A stretch of 64,000 nt of DNA from Antedon bifida (taxonomy: Eukaryota > Echinodermata > Crinoidea > Comatulida > Antedonidae): contig OY727097.1 of NCBI GenBank assembly GCA_963402885.1, positions 12,338,001-12,402,000 on the forward strand, given 5' to 3'. Both the position numbers and the translations under genes were made by a program. This document shows positions 26,001 to 41,000 of this stretch, in pieces; positions within the stretch are counted from its first letter, which is position 1; the number at the start of each line of letters is the position of its first letter. The notes beneath the pieces were generated by a model that was not told the origin of the DNA, did not search any database, and was given only the letters and a program-made list of their open reading frames with translations.

Positions 26001-29000
26001 ACTATTACAAATTGGTGCACCAACAACTGGTTTACAATAAGCGTTATTAATGTTAGTAACAATAATGTCCAAAATAGCAAGTTCACGTGTAGGTGTCACG
26101 AACATAGAGTGAGCACGAAATGGGGTTGATATCAACTCTTATTAAAATCGCCTCGATGACGAAACCGGGTATATTTTCTTTAACTGATCAGTAAAAATTA
26201 TGTGGTCAACTAGCACTTGCTGATGTTCAGATTTTGGAGGTATGTAAACAGCACAGACAGCTATCGCAAACACCTTGCGTGGGAGTCGGTAAGGACGAAC
26301 ATACAGCCACAAACATTCAAGAACATTGGGAATAATAACATCTTTAATCGGCGTTGCATGCAGGGATATTGTCCGTTACGTAGACGGCAACTCCGCCACC
26401 AGTTTTTTCCTCTCTTAATTTAGTGAAAACATTAAAGCCATCAATTGATAAGAAATCTGTCGAGATTGAATTCGTTGAATTGAATTTGTTTCTGTTATAA
26501 CAGCTACATCAACAGGGCATATACAGTTATTCCTAATAACGGCTTCTAATTCGTCAATTTTGTTGAGTACGGGGAGTGAGTGAGTGTTTGTAAGTAAAAT
26601 AACAGGTATACCACTAACGGTTTTGGGAGCGAAATGAAAAGTGTTCTTACCCAAATCCGCCAGATGCTTGTCTTTAGAGATCGTGTTTATATATATTAAA
26701 TTGGCATTAGGCCTACGTATCATGGAGTTGGCATCATGAAAATTAACGATATGTCCATAGCACGAATAAAACAACACGTATTCTATTCGTGGTATGTTGA
26801 AAAATTTTAAATTAATGATATTATTATAATTATTATTATTGTGACCGAATTAGACATTTGTCATATACGATGATTTGAAATCAGTTGCATCAGGTTTAGT
26901 AGTATGCCTATTATAGTATTATTGTAATCAAATTAACATTTTTTTGTTATATAATACAAATACTGGTACGTAATGGCCGACACTCCATACTAAACATGGC
27001 CATGCATTTAATACTAAACATTGTATTACATTGACATGTCAGAATGTTATAATTTACTTGGTATTGCAACTATATTAATTGACCAAAAGGTGACATACAC
27101 TTTTGTCAAATCATATCCTGTTTTGTATCGTTGAATAGATTTAAACTATGAAATTATTTTAAAAATAATATTATTTGTACATTATAAACGATGTAGTCAT
27201 TCTTTGTTTGTCATTGAAAGTAATGGTATATGTATAATTTGTATAGTGTCCCATATCGTTTATGAACGTGTTATAATGTTGATTCTGTTCTGGTTCGCGA
27301 TGTGTAAAAGTGAAGATCAAAATAATTAAAATGTTAGACTTAATCGTGATCATTGAAATTGTAATCATTATTATTGTCTCAATGTTAATATTTAAAGCAA
27401 TCTTTTCTTTATTTTGTATGTCATTTGACCCAAGCCTAAATAATATGAAGCAATCTTTAGAAAATAAATAGTACATATCTATAATCCGAATGTGCATATT
27501 GGTATAATATGAATAATTAAATGACTTTCTCTCTGGGCTTCCGATTTAAAGTGAAGTAGACATTATTTTATTATGACCTACGTCAGTAGCCACATTCTAT
27601 CGCTACTTTTATTGAAGATAATCATGTTGCTTTGTAATCAGTGCTACTAATCACCATGACCTAAAACCATCGATAGGGAACCAGATGTAACAACAAATGC
27701 ATCAGAGGTAATTTAGATCGGACAACGAGGAACCCAAACCATTAACAGAGACAAAGGCGTCCACCAACTCAGTCACGTGAATGATCCTTTCATTGGACAG
27801 AATTGGCTCTCTAGAGGTTAATCTGTTTAAAAACATATATTGTCATTACTTCTAAAGGAGCTGTCTGAGCAGGACAGTGTAACTGTCAAGCAGGTTAGTT
27901 TCGCTAGTTAGTTTCACATGTCGTATAGTTACGTAAAATACAGATTGTACATAATATCCGCGAAGCCATAGTAATGATTTCATTACCATGTATATTTCAA
28001 GTCGTCTTCTAATACTAATACCGGTACGTGTAATTTTCACATCCTCTTAACGAAATTATTCGCTTCACTCTCAACATCTCTCATCCCCTCCCATTTAAAA
28101 TGATGTCTACATTTCTGTTGTACCATGATACATTTCAAACATTCTTGTTTTGAAGATGTCGATATTTTGTCGCCTTTGCTTATCATTACTGGCTCGACTG
28201 TCAGTACTGTGTTATCTAAAACTTCAGTGTCATCCCAAAAACATCTACCCTTGCACGCTTATTTTCCGCGGAAATATTCCCGTTTAAAAGTCGAAACTCG
28301 TGTACAGTAGAATATCATCTCACTGTAAGCTTTAATACCATGTACATAAAAAACACTGAATGTGTTTCACACTTGCTATATCACTGCATCTCGAACATCT
28401 TGACCTGGAGAGGCTCGTCAGAATCCTGTTTGAGCGGAACGATTTCTAACAATGACGTCACTTTTATAATATAGGACACCGTTTTTTGTAGACAATTATA
28501 TAAAAAATATATGGTTACTTTAATCAGTGTGTGCTCTAAATTGAGCTGTTTTTAATTCACAATATCAACGACCTCAATTAGTTTGAAATCAATTTGTTGC
28601 GGTCATTGATCATCTTCAATTTTTAATATTGGTTCTGATTTTTAAACCATCAAATTATTTAGGGCACAATGTGAGCATTTGAGTTTGGATTTGATTTACG
28701 CATTATCTTTCTGAGCTTAATTGTTGAATCACGTACAGCTATTACTGCATTGGAAACAACATTTTAGATATTAAAATTTAACTAAAATATACCATAGTAC
28801 CGCTTTGTTATCGGAGAAATATTCGGGAAAATATTACAAAGCTGTAAGTATAAGTGCGCCATCATATTGCTTATAATAATTTTGAAAGCACGCTTCGGTA
28901 TTGCCAATCACAATGGTTTAGAACAGGACGCCAAACATACTGATTGCATATCAGTAAATAGTCGGACACATTATCAACATGATTGCCTCTCAAACGAAGC

Positions 29001-32000
29001 TATATGATTGGGTACAACTAAACCTGATATAAACATCAGGCCCCGGTGGTAACTGCTGTAACATCAACAGGGCTTAATTCTAACGAGAACACGGGGTAAC
29101 CACAAATTCATCAAGAAAGACGCCCTTGATCATCCTTTTTTAAATACGATGTAATTATAATTATATGGACCTCAACAACATCCATTCAAAGTACCAGCAG
29201 CATTGGTTGACAAACTCTTAATCTTAACATACTGACTGTCATTAAGCTTTATAACCAGTTTCATCAATAAGTTACTTAATTACACACTGCATTGTTTGCA
29301 GACTGGTATGTAATACAACCAAAAAATTGTCATGATGTAATTAGTAAGAGGGAACAAAATGGCTTCTTTCATTGAAACATCAATTAAATACATACTTGAG
29401 GAGCTATGTTGGCTTGGTATAATGCACGACAGCCCTATAAAACATTTTATTATATTGTTTTAGTTTTCTTCAGAAATGTAACCTTTGATTTCATATTTTA
29501 AACACGGTATTCGAGTATTATAATACAGTATGTATAATATGTCAATACATGTAGTGTTTTGTTTTTTCGTCTACTTGCCTAATTTCTGTTTCAAAACGCT
29601 GTGATGGAAATGTTTCTTTCCACGTGAACCTACGGAAAGGGCCGATGTTGCAGAAAGTCCATGGTCAGAAGTGAGAGAAATATTATTTTCGCGAAATTTT
29701 CTAATCAACAAATAAAATGCAGTTGTATGAAACCAGTTAAATGTGCTGAAAAATAATATGCAAGAAAAGTAGCATCATCGCTTCCTTTGGTCGGTAGAAA
29801 AAGAAAGAAAAATCAATCGATACATCTTCTTGATCGATTCAAAATAAACAAGAAGAGACATGTATCGGCAAATTCACTTGCCTTCTTCTAAGCAACATTT
29901 TGATTAAGTGAAGTAACAGTTACTGCCTAAATAGATGTGTGAATAGATAATTATAGGTATTGTCGTTTCGTATTTAATTACTGTAAGTATATAGCCTCTT
30001 CTCTAGTACCCATATATACTTTTGACTTTAGATGGTGGGCATGATTAAGTGACTTGTAACCGCGTTTTTTAAATCGACTAATATGAGACAAACTCAAGCA
30101 TACTGTTCTTGAAAACACAACTACCTTGGGCTTAATACCTAAAATAATTCAGTTTACACAAATTATTTAACTCTCTCTTATCCTTGTGAGTCTATCACTT
30201 TTTACTTTTAAAGTGGAATTCCCGGACGCGATAAGCTAAAACACGCAAATAACTGCGTTTTTTGTATTTTTTGATTGTTTTTTTTACCATATTTAATGAG
30301 GGTGATCCATCCAGCAATTGCTGATTACAAGTCTTTGGGAGTGGAGTTGTAATTTTGACCTTAGAAAAAATTCTGACATGTGACGGAACTTGAACCCAGG
30401 ACCCTTGGAGTGGTAGCCAAGCATCATAACCACCTCTCCACTTTTATTCACATATTACAGCAATCAGGTGTATAGTTTCCATATCTCTTTGTTAAGACAG
30501 GGATAACAAGTGATCATCACATTATATGCTTACTAGTTGGCCTTTTTTTCTACCAAACAAAGCCTGATATTTTCAAAGTACAAAATGCAATTTCTGAGGA
30601 CCTCAGCTCTATTTTGTTCAAAATGTTCTTAACTCAGCCCCAATCAAACCTGCAATTTGTTTTAGACTGGATGATAAAGATTTCGATAATTAGGAAACAA
30701 TCGTCCGTATTATACATAACGTTATGAAACACGTATATAAATATACATACAGTAGTTAAGTTTGCTCATACGTACGGTCATCACAAGTGAGATAGACAGC
30801 CATTTCACGACAGTAATTGTAATAATATGATGAACATGATAAGAGAATTGGAAAATAAGTTAGGTTTATTGTGTTACTTATTTGAGTTTATGTTGTGTTT
30901 GAAACTATAGGCTTTGCTTGCTTTGGTCGGCTCCACGTTGAGTAGACTACGGGTACTAACATGAATTGAGGGCGCAAGCTAACTTTATTATAGTTACTAA
31001 TTGTTTTGGATGTGTTCCTGTCCTAAATACAAAGAAAGTAAATACGCAACAAAACATAATTCAACATTTTCAAAAAACTTTATATTTTTAGTGAATACCT
31101 TTAAATTTTATTGTAATTTTATACCTTTTTCAATGTATTTTACTATAATATTATTGTATACATTCAATTTTTAAGGTATTTTATACATTTTAAACACATT
31201 ATCTTTTATGACTGTATTTTTTCAATATTTTATCTCACGCTTTCTGCTTTTATGGTTTTATTAAAATTTCATACCATTTTAAATCCATTTTATGTGTATT
31301 TTCCTTGTTATCTTGTATACATATGTTGACAATGATTTTGAACAAATGAAATGAATGAATGAATACGTATTTCATCCTACACAAAAATAAGAATGTGCGT
31401 GTTTGATAATTTGAACACGTTTATAAACAATACTAATGTAATAAATATGATCCTTAGCCTATTTCACATTGTATGCATTCACGTATCATGTACAATAATA
31501 CCATACTTAATGCCATTTTTTTAATGAATGTTTAATTCAAATAAATAATCCACACGGCCTACCTTATTCTGAACATTCACATCCGATCCTGCTATATGCA
31601 GAATATTGCAAATATCTGTACAACCTTCTTGTGCAGCACAATGCAACGGCGCAAATCCATCCTGAAATAGATAAAACACGCATAGGCATTGAAAATTGTA
31701 TCACTGCATGTAGGCATTGCAGAAAATTTAAATGTGTTTTTAATTTGAATTTAAATTCTGCCGTATTTTACATTTCTATTACTAAATACGGCAATACTGC
31801 GTTGAAACACCGGTTCTCGTCAGATCACCGAAGTTAAGCAACGTTGGGCCCGGTTGCGTTCTGGATGGGAGACCGTTCAGAAATCGCGGCGGGTGCTGTA
31901 TATACTGGAGAGTGATGGTGTAAGGGTAATATCGGACTAGCATGTGATAGGCATGTGTTCGAGGTTATCTGTACCATACTAATTGCATCCTTAGGCAAGA

Positions 32001-35000
32001 TGCTTTACTCTCATTGCCTCATCCTTCGGATGGGATGTAAAGCCGTTGGTCCCGTGTACTTAACAGTGCACGTTAAAGAACTTGGTACACTATTCGAAAA
32101 GAGTAGGGGATCGTCTCCCGGTGTGCTGATATGGTAGGCGCTGCACTGCTGGCTGCCGTGGGTCCGTGGAGGGCCTAATCCGAATTTCCTCAGTTTCCAG
32201 TTAAGCTTGAGGACAAATAAATATATATAAAAAATATATAAAATAAAAAAATATTATTTAGTTTATCGTTCTGCCAAAAAAAGCTAACACTGTTGATGGT
32301 GTTTAGTTTATTCAATTCAATTCAATGTGCACTGTTTTACGATGAAGTTATGTAGAGAAACCACTGTGATCTACTGTAGCTAACGTAAACGACATTAGCT
32401 TCGATGGTTCACAATGGCAAGAAGCATTACCGTTTTTGATGATCAACTTTAGATAGCATGGTAACCAACGTGGTGATGTTGCAACATGTTAAGATGCATA
32501 GCCCTTAATGATTTATATGAAGTAGGATTTTCTAAAATAAATACTTCAATAAAGAGTCATAGTGCTGTTGGTTGAAGCTTTGCAAGTACCAACAAAAAGC
32601 TATACTGGAATTTCATCAAATCCACAAGACATAATAGTGTTTGGAGTATCAACCTTGACTTCAACTGATGGATGTGCTGTCTAAAACGCAAAAGCTACAG
32701 AGACCTATCATCCAACGTCATCTCTAAAGTGAAACTATTTGCCGATTATTGCATTCATAACACAGTGTCAAGTACTGAAGACGCTAGAAATTGCAAACAG
32801 ACTTTGTAAGCGAACGAGAAAATGGTGTTAAAATGCTACTAAATGCTTCTACGTGAGAGTTAAACACAGGAAGACACCAATCATACGAACACCATCCTTT
32901 CTAGTATTTGAACTCAGTCAAGTTAGATGGTCAGAAAACCCATAAATCTATATAGTACATTGTAGTAGGAATATAAAAACGTATAATATCTTACTCGACC
33001 AAAGATTGAGTACTGTTTTGACGCTTGGCAAAATCACAAATCGGACATGTACAAGCTATAGGCCTATTTGCAGCTAATACGATGATGCTTCGATGCAACC
33101 ATTAACCTAAACATTTTGTGATTTTATGGATTTTAGCACCGCGACCTGTGACTGCATTTGATACATATTGTTGCTCTTGCTGTTTTATTTAGCATAGGCC
33201 TAGAGATTATCCTATTAGGCCTAGAAGAATAGGAGTTAGGCCCTATTATATTATATAGGCTGTGTTTTGTATGATGGCTATTTAAATTATATTAATGGAG
33301 TAGGAAACGAGCGTTTACCTGTGAACTTATTTATTTACGCCGAAACTTCACTACAGTACAGTAGAACCTCTCCTTTGGAACACCCCTATTCAGGGAACGA
33401 GAACTGTGACTGCCAAAAGAAACAACATCACAATGGCAAACAAAAAAATGACTAAATAATTATATTCATCATTATTAATACAAAACTTTGGTACTTTCTC
33501 TGGTTTGAAATGTTTTTATTGGCTAATCGTTAGTTGCTAAATTTTAAATTTTAAGGAGACAATTGCGGATTTAAGGGGACAATAACCAACAATTTTCGAA
33601 AGGTGAGGTTCCAAAGGTGACTTTTTAATAGGTGTTTGTATTCTAAAACCATCTGTGACCGCGACCTAGATGGTACGCGAGCGAATTGAGCGTACCAATG
33701 CATCTAGTATTATTAAATATCGTCAACAAAATGATAATGTTACTACTACACATGTGCTGGCCAATATAAACATATAAATAACCACCAAATATAATTGTTA
33801 TTATTGTTACTCACTCTACATAAAGACAATTCCTAAACTAATCGGATAGAACAAACGACAAGAATTGCACCAAACGTTGCCACTTTTAAGAATAAATTGA
33901 ACACCATTAACAATTAATTTCGTAAGCATAGGCCTACTGTTCTATTAATTGATCTTTTTTTATTGTTTGCTCTTTTTGGAAGTCAACAATACTGATACAG
34001 ATACATGTAACTTGCATTATCACATTGTTTTGACGTCTATAGTCTTCTGTGGTACACAATACGTATTTGCATATTTTCCACCTGTGGCTTGGTTTAAATA
34101 GACGAGGTATTTGTAAAGGGAGGAGTTCTGGGTAGGAGGTTGTGCACAACGAATGAATAAAGTGAACGGTACCCAGTACGATGTGTTTTATATTTATTGT
34201 CTAAGCATAACAAGTTTTTATATTGATTTTAGGAATCTGATTTTGAAATACATTATGGTGTTTGTTATTACCGTGACAGTTGACGCTGTATACTTACTAG
34301 TGATGAGACCGGGTGGTATTGTTGGTTTGGCCATGATTGTTTTCGCCGGATGGATTGATTAGTTTTGTGGGACTCGACGTCGTTGGATATATATGTATTC
34401 AGAACTGATTGAGATTATATTCAGAACTATTGGTGCTGGGATTCAGAACGGCGGGTTGTTGAATTCAGAACTGATTGGTGTTTGAGGCGGGTATTTTTGT
34501 GTGCTGGTTTGGACATTTACGGAATTAACCAACGGCTGTGATTGTTGGATTGGAAACGGCAGTAGTTGTGTGGTTGTATATCTTTTGTTAATAAAATATT
34601 TCTATTTATTTATCTTATTTTTATAATTGGATAGTTCTAAATATAATAATTGTATTATCAGATTTGAAGTTTGAATGTGAAATTGGCAACATGGCATTTA
34701 AATATGATATGGGTGGGTCTGTGTTGAAATATTCAGGGGATGCGAATGATGCTTCATTGCGGGATTATACAGAACCTAAAGCCATTTTTAGCGTTGAAAA
34801 TGAAAATATTTGTAGATATAATAGAGGAGGAACATAAGAATTATAGGCTATAACTAAAATACGCGATTGTTAAAAGCACATTTTGAGAGTCAATCCTGGA
34901 AATGGGGTATTGAATCGCAGTTGTTAACTAGGAAACAATTACATTCAGAAACCATTGATTAATATGCGTCGGATATTATGTTATGACGTAAGCAGATAAA

Positions 35001-38000
35001 GAAATCAGATTCTGAGCTCCTGTCTATTTTATGAGAGGGTTATTGCCGAACATTCGGGTTTTTTTTTTCTAAAGAACCTCAGTATTTTCGAAATGCTTTA
35101 GATGCAGCTCGGCTAGCCATATTTGTCCAGCGTACTGTGGATGAACCTTCCTCTGGTACTTTTATAAATAAGCATCCCAAGTCCCGTGTTAATAAAGAAA
35201 ATACAACGCTAGATACGATCGCGGGGATGGTTGCGCAAGTTTCTAATATATTAGACAGTATTGAATCGTCTAGCCGGGTTCAGTGGGTGATTCCTCCTTT
35301 TAATAGTAATTTTGATAGGAAAATGTCGATAGATCTAGTCGGACATTTAACTCTCGAATTATTTGTTGGCGTATTCGAGTTGCATGTTATGCTAGAAAAG
35401 ACGGGGATGGCTAAACTAGAAACCCCGTTTACAGGTAATTGTTGTAAAACCGAACATGGAACAAGGAACATGGAGGGGACAATGCAAATCGTGTAGAAAA
35501 TAAACCGTATCAATATGATAAAAGGTATTTGTCCTAATATTGGGGTAAGACTAAATACAGAAGGCCCATCCGTCATTTTTCTCGTAATGCTGAATTGCAT
35601 AACAATATAGTAGGGAGGTTCAAGTTGCTTTATCGTGCTTAAATTCAATTTATATTTTTGTCGAAGGTAAACAGGCCAAATGTTTAGTAGATACAGGTGC
35701 CTTTATTAATCTTATTGATCATGATTTGTTGACTAGGAATTTACCTGCTGTAGCTTCTAGTCTAGCTCCGGCAAATATTGATAAAGCACAAACAGATAAT
35801 GGCAGTGATCTTATCATTACTGGGTCTATATCCTTAAAGTTAACAATAAATAATGGTAGTTGTTTAGTTGAACGTTGCTAGGGAATTGTCTGAAGTTATA
35901 ATGTTGGTATCTCAATTTTTGCATGACCATGGGGCCAACATTAACTGTTTAACGCGTGTTTTGACTTTACAGAAAAAGAGTCAAATGCGGGTAGTTGCAC
36001 GACAGGGAATTTCCGCACGTTCTCAGTATATAGTTGGCCCATACTAGTGCCGTTGAAAGAGACGGGAGCAGCTACGGTGGCCAAAGCTCTGTTTGAATAT
36101 GTTATGTGTGTACATGGATGTCCGGAAACTCTGTTGAGTGATCTCGGATCAAACTCTCTTAGTAAGATTGTTCTAGAAGTATGTAGAGTAATACAAATAT
36201 ATAGAATATAAAAATTTAATCTGTAACTCTGACAGAGTGTTGTAGATGGCATATAATAAATAAATGCCGATTCAAAATAAGCGGGCCTTCGAGTTGTTAA
36301 TGAAGGCTTGTCTGACCATTCCAACATTATCTCCATTCTCATTATTTCTTCCACGCTTCGAGCATTAGTCATCTTGGAAGAATAGCTTTTTCGTCATCCG
36401 ATCATTATCGGATCTAATCAGATGTGCAGCATAATTTCGTTGCTGGGTTTTGAGGAATGTAGATAAATCACATGTCTTACATATATTGTAAATGTCGATG
36501 TTGGTGTAATACAGTTTATAACATTCATCATCTAAAGTGTTTTTTCGCCGATAACCATTACGGATCATTCGTCGTAAAAACGTACACCATTTCGAATTAA
36601 GTTTATTTGATTGTGCAGACGTTGCACGTGCACCCAGTTTTGACAATTGAATGTCAATCGACTTCGAATATAAGCTCGTAGAAAAATCAAACGAGTTTGG
36701 AGAAGAATATTGTGATTTAATAAAACATTCTTCATTGACGAAAATTTGTTTTTGACAGATTCGATGCGACTATTGAATTCCCAGTCTCCTGTGGTATTCT
36801 GGTCATGGACGATTTGAGAGCCAAGATAGCGAAAAATAAAATAAATAAATACCAGCGCATATCACCCTCAATACAGGAGAGATGCAAAGCTGTTATCTTA
36901 GAGTGCATTTCGCATTATGTAAATGAATATCATAATGATTGGGATAAATATTTACCGGCGATACAGTTCGCTTATCGTACAGCTCCGGCTACAAACTCTG
37001 TTGGTTATAGTCATTTTTACCTTTAATATGGCAGGGAAGCCGGGTTTCCGATCGATGTGACCTTATTAAAACAATGCCACTATCCAGAAAAAAACATTAC
37101 GAGATCATAATTATGCATGTGTTAATAAGTCAGTTGGAGATATTTAGAGCTGTTTCTAAGAATCAAGCGAAAAATGAAGGAGCGATATGACGAACGCGTC
37201 CGCGAGGTAACATATAAGTGGGCAATTCGATTTGGGTGTATATACCTTCGTTACAGAAAGGTTTATAGCGTAAATTAATGAAATTTTGGTCTGGCTCTTA
37301 TCTGTGTGGCCTTTTAATTTTTGTGTTTGGAACTTAGTTCTGAAAGCACCGGTTCATGTGAACCGGATGAAATTTGCATATAATCGATATGCACGACCCA
37401 CTAATAATAGTTCACATACGGATCCGGAGCAAATGAGTGAGCTGCCTGAATTCGAGATCGGGGACTGTCCGGAGGAGTCATTTGGGCCGTTGATGGCCAC
37501 TCGTAATTTAAAACGGTACGGAAATACCATTTAACTTTTCCTGGCATCATTGTCAAAATTGTTTGGAATACCTGATTGAATGGAAAGGTTTTCCACACTC
37601 TCGGAATAAATGGGAAGCCGTGCAGAATCTGAATTCCACTGCCCTTGAGTACATAGAGAATAATCCTGTAAGGATTACGGGGAAATGTAAAGTTTGAATT
37701 CTGATGATAATAGTGTAGTGGCATGGTATCAGTAAAAGGCAAATGTATGTAAGTCTGTATTTAGATATGTTAAATTCTCTAAAGCATGCGGTTATTATTT
37801 TGTCGGGGGCGTATATGTATTGTCTATAAATTAACTGATGACGATTACCGAATTAATTGCAATTTTAATGTAAATGAATCATAATATTAGGTTGTGTACA
37901 GATGACGACATAATCAATTACTTTTAATATATTAGCTCAAACTGTACGGTATATATGGTATATACTTGGATAATGCGTATGTTGCGATATAAAAAGGGAA

Positions 38001-41000
38001 AATGTTTAAAAAAAAAAGTATATTAGAATTGCATAATGCTAGACATGTAGATTTGTATCATATTTGATCAAAATTGATAGGGGTCAATTTTTGTAAGGTG
38101 GGCGTATGTTGTGACGTTAGTCTTTTGTGGTACACAATACTTATTTGCATATTTTTCACCTGTGGGTTGGTTTAAATAGACGAGGTATTTGTAAAGGAAA
38201 GAGTCCCCGGCCAGGAGGTTGTACACAACGAATGAATAAAGTGCACGGTACCAAGTAAGATGTGTTGTGTATTTATTGTCTAAGCATAACAATATTATAA
38301 GCACTTCATTGGTTATCTCGCTGTTTGCGTTTTTTCACGTTCGAACACGGTATCGTTGACCTAAACGCAACTCTATTAAACTGTTCGCCGAGTGTCACAT
38401 TGATTGCAACACACTGCGTCGATTACAAAGTAGCGAACGCCAAGATAATGTAATGTACATTTGCGCAATGTTCTTACCGGGAGTGTGCAATTTAATGTTT
38501 ACATTTTGTTGATAAGTCAGTCTGTGGAGCACATGCCAAGGAAGTTAAGAATTATTCTTTTCTTTGTTTTTTTAAACTTTTTCATTTATAAATTACATTC
38601 AATTATCGTACGAATGAAAACAAGTTAAATCCACCACTTTGAGCAGCAGAGGCAGATCAACGAAATTATTCTTAAATGATAATAAACAATAACTGACTAA
38701 ATATCTACCTATATCAATGACTGACTAAAACCCAACAAATCGTTTTAAAACTGGTGTTTTAACATGTGTGTGTTGTTACATTGCAAAATGATAGTGGGAA
38801 CCGAATATATTTTCGTCGCAACAGCGATGATTCAACTACCGTAATTGTTGAAAGAGGGGGGTGCGAAATTGATAGATTAGATCACTTGGCATGCTTTTTT
38901 CTTTATTCTTCTAATTCATTTATTCGTTTTAAAACATTAAAAAAAACAATATTTTTTGTTTAGTTCAAGCAAGTTTTACCATTCGAATCTTACCTTTTTA
39001 TGTATATCTCAATTATAACAATTGTATGTACTTTTTGTTTACAAAATTGCTTCAACCAGGTTACATTTTCACCTTTTGAATTTGCGAGTTATAAAATGTT
39101 TTATTATTATATATTATATTATTTCTAAGATAAAATAAACACTTTAGTTGACGGAAATAGAATCTATATACAATTTCCTGATTTATTAAAAGGAAAAAAA
39201 ATAAAATATACTTTATTACTTACGTTAGATTGATGGTTAACATCTGCATCTGATTCAATCAAATTCTGACAAGCAGTGACATTATTGAAATAAACCCCAA
39301 ACAACAGTGCAGTGCGACCAAGCTAATGAGATAAAAAAAAAACTGCAACAATTATCTTTTTCAAACACCAATTATTGAAGATTAATTAATCATGTTCAAT
39401 TCAATGTTTTCTACCCTTTTATTTTCACTTAACTGTTTTTGAAATAATCATTACCAATGACTAATTTGACTATGTGTTTTAAAATATTATATTGTGTGTG
39501 ATAGACATTTGTTTTGTTTTTGCATCTATATTATTTGCTCTGAAGTCAATACATAAGTTTGTATTCATTTGTCATAGTTTTTGTTTATTTTAAAGGAGGT
39601 GAGCATAATAAAATATTAAAAAATAATAATTGGGGATAGACTAGGCAGGTAAATTAACTGCTTAAAATTCAAACGTTAAACCTGTATTGTCGTCCAAAAA
39701 CTATAATATGCCATTTTATAGCGTTGTTTCAGTTAAATACTTTAAAAAAAAGGCATGTTTCACTTACAAAAAGTCAACATAACAGTTACATTCAACCAAA
39801 TATCCATTGATTTTTCATGTAAATGATAATTTGTTTTGTTCAAATTATTGACCAAAATAACTAAATATTATGCGACATTAAAATGCCATACAACAACAAA
39901 GTTAATTTTTTTCAGGTGGAACTTGGATTTTTCCATCTCAGTTGGACACTTGACATACATTTTGTATTTACAGTGTAAAGACAATACGAGATATATTTTA
40001 GCATGCATGCTACAGAAACGTGAGCCCATGTATGGAACGTCAAGTTTAGTTTTAGGCCTATACAATTAAATTAAAGTTGTCCAGCTGATTTTTCTTTGAA
40101 TGTACAGTATTCCATAAATGAAATAAAGTCAGATCAATTAGTAAATCGAATTGAAACAAGGCCAATAGCCATTAAGTCGCGTGCTACAATGCATAGTGAT
40201 ACCGGACCGACAGACAGACCGTCAGACCGACAGACAGACCGACAGACGGACCGACCGACATAGTGAACTATAGAGTCGCGTCCACGCGACTAAAAAGATA
40301 GATGTGAAAGAAAGATGCGATACTGTGGTATACTGTCGTGTTTAGTTACTGATTATTATAGCACACATTGTTATACTGTAGGTTTCTCCCTATTGTAGGA
40401 AGTATTTACAGCATAGCACATGAAATCCCTGAATCATTGAATGTGGTAGACAATAAAAGCAAGGGAATTATCAATCAAGCATCGTATCCAGTTCCAAAAA
40501 CAAGCATTCTGCAAACGACAGATCAAAGTAACATTTTAACTTTATTAAGTTTATAAGCAGTTTAATTCATTGTATGTTTTTGATTTGTCTTAAGAAATAA
40601 TAATATATTAGCTATGCTATTTCTATAATGGTAATATCGTCCCGTAATACGTAGGCTATTTGTTTCAAGTATATATCATCAAAGAATTTTAACCTGGATT
40701 ACATTTGGAGGTTCATCCGGGAGATTTATTTTAATATAAAAATAATTTTGATTTCTCATTGATTTTGTTTTACTCGTTTATATGTTTATTGTTATACAGT
40801 AAGCGTTCTTGTAATGTGTGCATGTGGCAAATGGTTTAGTTTAAATTCGTGTTGGTTTTTCACTATTGCTGAAATCATGTCAGTACTTTTTTTCTCTAAT
40901 ATTTACAGAACGATAAATAATGAACCTAGTAATTGTTCATGATTTATTGAAATTTGTAATTTGAAAATTAATCCATTTATTATATAGATTGCTGGAATTT

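Larger units (their letters stand above)
34026..38291 (+). mobile_element. Decayed Ty3/Gypsy LTR retrotransposon with chromodomain (non-autonomous)
   Basis: Two direct repeats of about 186 bp (34026-34212 and 38107-38291) begin TGTT and end ATAACA. They share GGTACACAATAC, TTGGTTTAAATAGACGAGG, AACGAATGAATAAAGTG and TTTATTGTCTAAGCATAACA. The internal part carries, in order, a short gag-like region, an aspartic protease remnant, integrase halves and a chromodomain, the order of Ty3/Gypsy chromoviruses; the RT/RNase H segment is absent. Frames are broken by stops and shifts, and a LINE fragment interrupts the integrase. A purine-rich GTAAGGTGGGCGTA precedes the right LTR, as a polypurine tract would. 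Five-base flanks (CACAT/ATATT) do not match. It is an inactive host-genome fossil. Confidence 0.88.

Noticed and set aside
31780..31905. Functional 5S rRNA gene
   Set aside because: Many base changes in stems (for example AACGTT in place of the usual helix and a scrambled region after GGAGACCG), no T-run terminator after the 5S end, and a SINE body follows directly.
33356..33625. Complete pogo/Tigger element
   Set aside because: Only one CAGTAGAACCTC-like end is found; the opposite word is internal and no matching terminus or target TA pair could be closed.
34026..38291. Infectious endogenous retrovirus
   Set aside because: No envelope gene is seen, and the integrase carries a chromodomain as in Ty3/Gypsy retrotransposons; the coding region is broken and lacks RT.
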